Part shown: piece after piece, positions 60,714 through 64,000 of the stretch
Position numbering within the stretch: the first letter of the stretch is position 1
Layout: each line of letters opens with the position of its first letter
From: an uncultured Clostridia bacterium
Lineage (GTDB): Bacteria; Bacillota; Clostridia; Peptostreptococcales; Anaerovoracaceae
Assembly (NCBI GenBank): GCA_938046095.1
Contig: CALIXS010000013.1
Span: 62,001-126,000 of the forward strand
Direction: 5' to 3'
Length of the DNA stretch: 64,000 bases
The notes under the pieces: model-generated
What the model was told of the DNA's origin: nothing
The model's input: the letters and a program-made list of their open reading frames with translations, nothing else
The model's database searches: none
Program-made: the position numbers and the translations under genes

Positions 60714-61142
60714 ATGGGATTATATAATGACACAGTAATGGATAACTTCATGCACCCGAAGAACGTCGGAGAAATCGAGGATGCTGACGGAACGGGAATA
60801 TATGGGAGCCCTGTGTGCGGCGATATGATGCAGATGCAGATCAAGGTCGACGAGAACGACGTGATAACCGACTGCAAGTTCAAGACGTTCGGCTGCGGAT
60901 CTGCCATTGCTTCCTCGAGCATGGCTACGTCTATGATTATAGGCAAGACGGTAGATGAGGCTCTCAAGATTACAAATAAGGATGTAGTAGATGAATTGGG
61001 CGGACTTCCGGCAGTCAAAATTCACTGCTCAGTGCTCGCAGATCATGCGATAAAGCTCGCGATCTACGACTATGCGCAGAAGCATAATAAACATTATGCC
61101 GGCCTTGACGGTTTTGATCCCGAAAAGGATGCGGATGACTGA
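60714..61142 (+). CDS. iscU: Fe-S cluster scaffold protein IscU/NifU
   Basis: A 142-residue scaffold that assembles Fe-S clusters with sulfur from the neighbouring desulfurase. The three ligand cysteines are in GSPVCGDMM, KTFGCGSAIAS and KIHCSVLAD, with the Asp after the first Cys in place. A short acidic C-terminal tail is extra. It begins one base after nifS and ends before a strong terminator. Confidence 0.96.
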   Translation: MGLYNDTVMDNFMHPKNVGEIEDADGTGIYGSPVCGDMMQMQIKVDENDVITDCKFKTFGCGSAIASSSMATSMIIGKTVDEALKITNKDVVDELGGLPAVKIHCSVLADHAIKLAIYDYAQKHNKHYAGLDGFDPEKDADD

Positions 61143-61171
61143 TGTTGCGGAATAACAGGCTTATTCTTTAA

Positions 61172-61207
61172 GCGGCAGTGCTTTTGCGGAGCGCTGCCGC
61201 CGTTTTG
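61172..61207 (+). terminator. Terminator after iscU
   Basis: GCGGCAGTGCT (61172-61182) pairs with AGCGCTGCCGC (61190-61200), one G-U, followed by CGTTTT. Confidence 0.8.
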
Positions 61208-61223
61208 CCGAGTGAGGTTTTTT

Positions 61224-62879
61224 ATGGAACTACTCGAAAAGTGCATCGCTGAATACAAGCGGTGGATTGAAAATACAAAAGACGACGCCGAAACGGCGGC
61301 GCAGCTTGCGGCGCTTCAGGATGACCCGGACGAACTTACGGAAAGCTTTTACACGGGACTCGGTTTCGGTACATCCGGAATAAGGGGCATTTTAGGAGCC
61401 GGTCCGAACAGGTTGAACAAATACGTGGTGCGCAAGGTTTCGCTCGGCCTCGCCGACCGTATACTTTCAGAGCGCGATGCCGAAAGAGCAATCGTAATAG
61501 CGTACGACAGCCGCAGGCATTCCTACGACTTTGCGGTGGAGACGGCTAATGTTATGGCGTCTCGCGGAATAAAAGCGAAGCTCTTCCCGGCGCTGACTCC
61601 GGTGCCCGTCCTTTCGTATTCCATCGACAAACTCGGCTGCTCTTACGGAGTAATGATAACGGCGAGCCATAACCCCGCCTTTTACAACGGTTACAAGGTA
61701 TATGGAGCGGAGGGCTTTCAGGTCGTGGGAGATGAACCCGAGCTGATATTAGCTATGATGAACGGGCATGATTTCTTTGAGTCGCTTACTCCCGACGAGA
61801 AGCTGATAGAGGTACTCGACGGTAAAATACAGGACTCTTTCATCAGGGAGGTGTGTTCATTTGCTCCTCGCCTGCCGGATCCGGAGATTGCAGCGGGAAT
61901 AAGGATAATATATACACCGCTCAACGGAACGGGCAACCGATTCGTACGCGATGTCCTCGCAGAAAGCGGTTTCAGCGATGTCATCGCAGTTCCGGATCAG
62001 GAACTGCCTGACGAAAATTTCACAACATGCAAATCGCCGAATCCCGAAAAACTGTCGGCATTTAATGAAGCGTTCAGGGTATTGGACCGAAAAAAAGGCG
62101 ATATTATCATAGCTACCGATCCCGATGCCGACCGTGTGGGTGCCGCTCTCATTCATAACGGCACCAAAATAGCGCTTACCGGCAATCAGATAGCCGTGCT
62201 TATGCTCGATTTTCTGTGTGAAATGAGGGAACACGGCAAAAATGCGGTCATTTACAGGTCCGTCGTTTCGACTCCAATGGCCGATATCATCGCCGCAAAG
62301 CACGGTATCGGCGTAAAAACCACTCTTACGGGATTCAAATATATAGGAGAAGCTATAAGCAAAATGATCAGGAAAGGCGCGGCGGACGACTATTTCTTCG
62401 GCTTCGAGGAAAGCAACGGCTTTCTTGTCTCGCCATTCATCAGAGATAAGGACGGCATAAGTTCATCACTCATGATAGCTTTGATGGCCGCGTACCAGAA
62501 GTCTCAGGGGCGTGACCTGATTGACAGGCTCGGAATGCTCGGGCGCGAATATATGCATTATCATGAGCGCAACAGAAGCTATATGTTCGAGGGGCTTAAG
62601 GGTATAGACACCATGCGTGAGATAATGAACCGCTTCAGGGCGTTTGATGTGAACGCAGCAAATCCGTTGTGCGCAACGGAGCGTATAGATTACGCGGACG
62701 ACGATACCGGACTGCCGAAATCGGACATGGTGGAATTCCGTACAGTTGCGGGAAGCAGAATCATAATCAGACCGTCCGGCACGGAGTCTAAGATAAAGGT
62801 ATATATGTACCTCCTTGACGATGAAGTGGAATTGGCTGAAAGAACAGATGAGATCATAAGCAGTTTCAAGCTGTACTAA
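61224..62879 (+). CDS. Phosphoglucomutase/phosphomannomutase family enzyme
   Basis: A 551-residue alpha-D-phosphohexomutase, probably phosphoglucomutase of the PgcA type. The phosphoserine loop is TASHNPAFYNGYKVYG, the Mg site DPDADRVG, the sugar-specificity loop GFEESNGFL, and the phosphate-binding C-terminal loop RPSGTESKIKVYM. GFGTSGIRGILGAGPNRLN near the N-terminus is typical. ATG 61224 has GAGG upstream; GTG 61212 is an alternative in frame. It stands alone between iscU and alaS. Confidence 0.94.
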   Translation: MELLEKCIAEYKRWIENTKDDAETAAQLAALQDDPDELTESFYTGLGFGTSGIRGILGAGPNRLNKYVVRKVSLGLADRILSERDAERAIVIAYDSRRHSYDFAVETANVMASRGIKAKLFPALTPVPVLSYSIDKLGCSYGVMITASHNPAFYNGYKVYGAEGFQVVGDEPELILAMMNGHDFFESLTPDEKLIEVLDGKIQDSFIREVCSFAPRLPDPEIAAGIRIIYTPLNGTGNRFVRDVLAESGFSDVIAVPDQELPDENFTTCKSPNPEKLSAFNEAFRVLDRKKGDIIIATDPDADRVGAALIHNGTKIALTGNQIAVLMLDFLCEMREHGKNAVIYRSVVSTPMADIIAAKHGIGVKTTLTGFKYIGEAISKMIRKGAADDYFFGFEESNGFLVSPFIRDKDGISSSLMIALMAAYQKSQGRDLIDRLGMLGREYMHYHERNRSYMFEGLKGIDTMREIMNRFRAFDVNAANPLCATERIDYADDDTGLPKSDMVEFRTVAGSRIIIRPSGTESKIKVYMYLLDDEVELAERTDEIISSFKLY

Positions 62880-62930
62880 GCGTGCAAAAAATGATATACT
62901 GAATCGGATAACGACAGGGGAGGAACAGCT

Positions 62931-64000
62931 TTGGAACACAATGGACTTAACGATATCAGAAAGGCATTCAGAGACTTTTATGTAAGCAAGGGGCATTATG
63001 CGGAAAAGAGCGCGTCGCTGATTCCTCAGGACGATAATTCTCTGCTCATAATCAACTCGGGAATGGCTCCGCTCAAGAAGTATTTTTCGGGAACGGAAAC
63101 GCCGCCGGCAAAACGCATGACGACGTGTCAGAAGTGTATCCGGACAGGCGATATAGACAATGTCGGTAAAACCTCAAGGCACGGAACATTTTTTGAGATG
63201 ATGGGGAACTTTTCTTTCGGCGATTATTTCAAGGAGGAATCTCTCAAATGGGGATGGGAATTCATAACGAAAATTTTGCAGCTTCCCGCCGGGAAGATAT
63301 GGGCGACGGTATATCAGGATGATGAGGAGGCGGTTCGTATATGGAAAAGCCTCGGTTTGCCCGAAAAGCGAATAGTAAGGCTCGGCAAAGAGGATAACTT
63401 CTGGGAGATAGGGCTCGGACCGTGCGGACCCGACTCCGAAATATTCTATGATCGTGGGCCTCAATACGGCTGCGGAAGGTCGGACTGCAAGCCCGGCTGT
63501 GACTGCGACAGATATGTGGAATTCTGGAATCATGTATTTACACAGTTCTCAAAGGAGGAAGACGGATCCTACAGCAATCTCGCGCACCCTAATATAGACA
63601 CTGGCATGGGTCTCGAACGCATAGCCTGTATAATGCAAAATGTGGACTCGATCTTCGATATAGATACGATAAGGTTTATTCTTGACGGTGTACTCGAGCT
63701 TTCCGGCGTCCCGTACGGGAGGGAGAATACCGGAATTACCGACGTTTCTGTGCGCATAATCACTGACCACATAAGGTCTATGGTATTCATGACAGCCGAC
63801 GGTATTCTTCCGTCAAATGAAGGCCGCGGTTATGTACTCAGACGGCTTATAAGACGTGCCGCAAGACACGGTAAACTGCTCGGTATCAAACAGGGCTTTC
63901 TGTCAGGCCTCACCGACAGGGTGATTGAGGTATCGGGTGAGGCGTACCCCGAAATAGTCGAAAAAAGCGATTACATAAAAAAAATAATATCAGTCGAGGA
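62931..64000 (+). CDS. alaS: Alanyl-tRNA synthetase, 5' part (runs off window)
   Basis: The first ~356 residues of AlaRS. The start is TTG 62931, with GGGGAGG about 8 bases upstream and no closer ATG. Class II motif 1 (KSASLIPQDDNSLLIINSGM), motif 2 (KTSRHGTFFEMMGNFSFGDYF) and motif 3 (NIDTGMGLERIA) are present, with MTTCQKCIRTGDIDNVG. The insert with C-x-R-x2-C-x3-C-x-C (YGCGRSDCKPGCDC) is a Cys cluster in the catalytic domain seen in many bacterial AlaRS. The editing and oligomerisation domains lie beyond the window. Confidence 0.95.
   Translation, partial: MEHNGLNDIRKAFRDFYVSKGHYAEKSASLIPQDDNSLLIINSGMAPLKKYFSGTETPPAKRMTTCQKCIRTGDIDNVGKTSRHGTFFEMMGNFSFGDYFKEESLKWGWEFITKILQLPAGKIWATVYQDDEEAVRIWKSLGLPEKRIVRLGKEDNFWEIGLGPCGPDSEIFYDRGPQYGCGRSDCKPGCDCDRYVEFWNHVFTQFSKEEDGSYSNLAHPNIDTGMGLERIACIMQNVDSIFDIDTIRFILDGVLELSGVPYGRENTGITDVSVRIITDHIRSMVFMTADGILPSNEGRGYVLRRLIRRAARHGKLLGIKQGFLSGLTDRVIEVSGEAYPEIVEKSDYIKKIISVE

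Noticed and set aside
62880..62931. T-box leader before alaS
   Set aside because: Only ~50 bases separate it from the previous gene, with no T-box core sequence or specifier stem.

Overview
The window is ordinary chromosome from a low-to-mid GC Gram-positive anaerobe, most likely a member of the Clostridia (Eubacteriales; an Anaerovoracaceae/Family XIII-like relative fits the gene content, but this is inference). The reasons are strong AGGAGG-type ribosome binding sites, NEAT/Shp-type haem proteins with a wall-sorting tail, a single-chain pyruvate:ferredoxin oxidoreductase, a membrane pyrophosphatase, a giant CoA-dehydratase-activase-like protein, and the Gram-positive order rplU-rpmA-obgE. 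I see no phage, insertion sequence, CRISPR array, rRNA or tRNA gene. Nearly all DNA is coding.

Layout. Positions 1-7.8 kb hold a haem-iron uptake locus: two NEAT-type surface proteins (the first only as its 3' end, sharing a 639-bp perfect repeat with the second), a Shp-like membrane-anchored haem protein, an IsdE/HtsA-like lipoprotein, a permease and an ATPase, then a YbaN-family membrane protein. Positions 7.8-13.3 kb hold a D,D-carboxypeptidase with a GntR regulator, endonuclease III, a SEC-C protein, a short homoserine dehydrogenase and a membrane-type dipeptidase. Positions 13.4-20.4 kb hold rpoN, a gap-pgk-tpi glycolytic block, secG and hppA. Positions 20.5-27.3 kb hold a LysR regulator divergent from a transporter/aldolase/PFOR cluster that looks like a dedicated route into pyruvate and acetyl-CoA. 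Positions 27.3-33.2 kb (minus strand) hold crotonase, a TPP-riboswitch-controlled thiT, and the run pepF-nadK-rluD-thiN. Positions 33.2-42.6 kb hold a long plus-strand run: an unknown protein, YkvI-like protein, M16 peptidase, dut, dgt, dnaG, rpoD, trmK, nif3 and ridA, which includes the macromolecular-synthesis operon. RNase P RNA follows, then a MATE exporter and the 1411-residue activase. Positions 48.8-64 kb hold yebC, a 6S RNA candidate, pgsA, cinA, recA with a LexA box, rplU-rpmA-obgE, a fused HD/radical-SAM protein with its DUF2344 partner, comEA, a DUF896 protein, nifS-iscU, a phosphohexomutase and the 5' part of alaS.

How the genes fit together. The haem locus passes haem from wall (NEAT) to membrane (Shp-like) to lipoprotein to ABC importer. 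Glycolysis, PFOR, membrane pyrophosphatase and the Fe-S assembly pair support a fermentative, ferredoxin-based energy metabolism. thiT and thiN take up and pyrophosphorylate thiamine, the cofactor PFOR needs, and thiT is under TPP control.

Points most worth a second look: the perfect NEAT-gene repeat; an R-to-A change in the transporter's substrate-binding motif that leaves the aldolase pathway's substrate open; the HD/radical-SAM fusion; L27 lacking the usual Firmicutes N-terminal extension together with absence of the Prp protease gene and a tailed L21; a carboxypeptidase lacking the SxN asparagine; and a GntR gene that appears to be leaderless.
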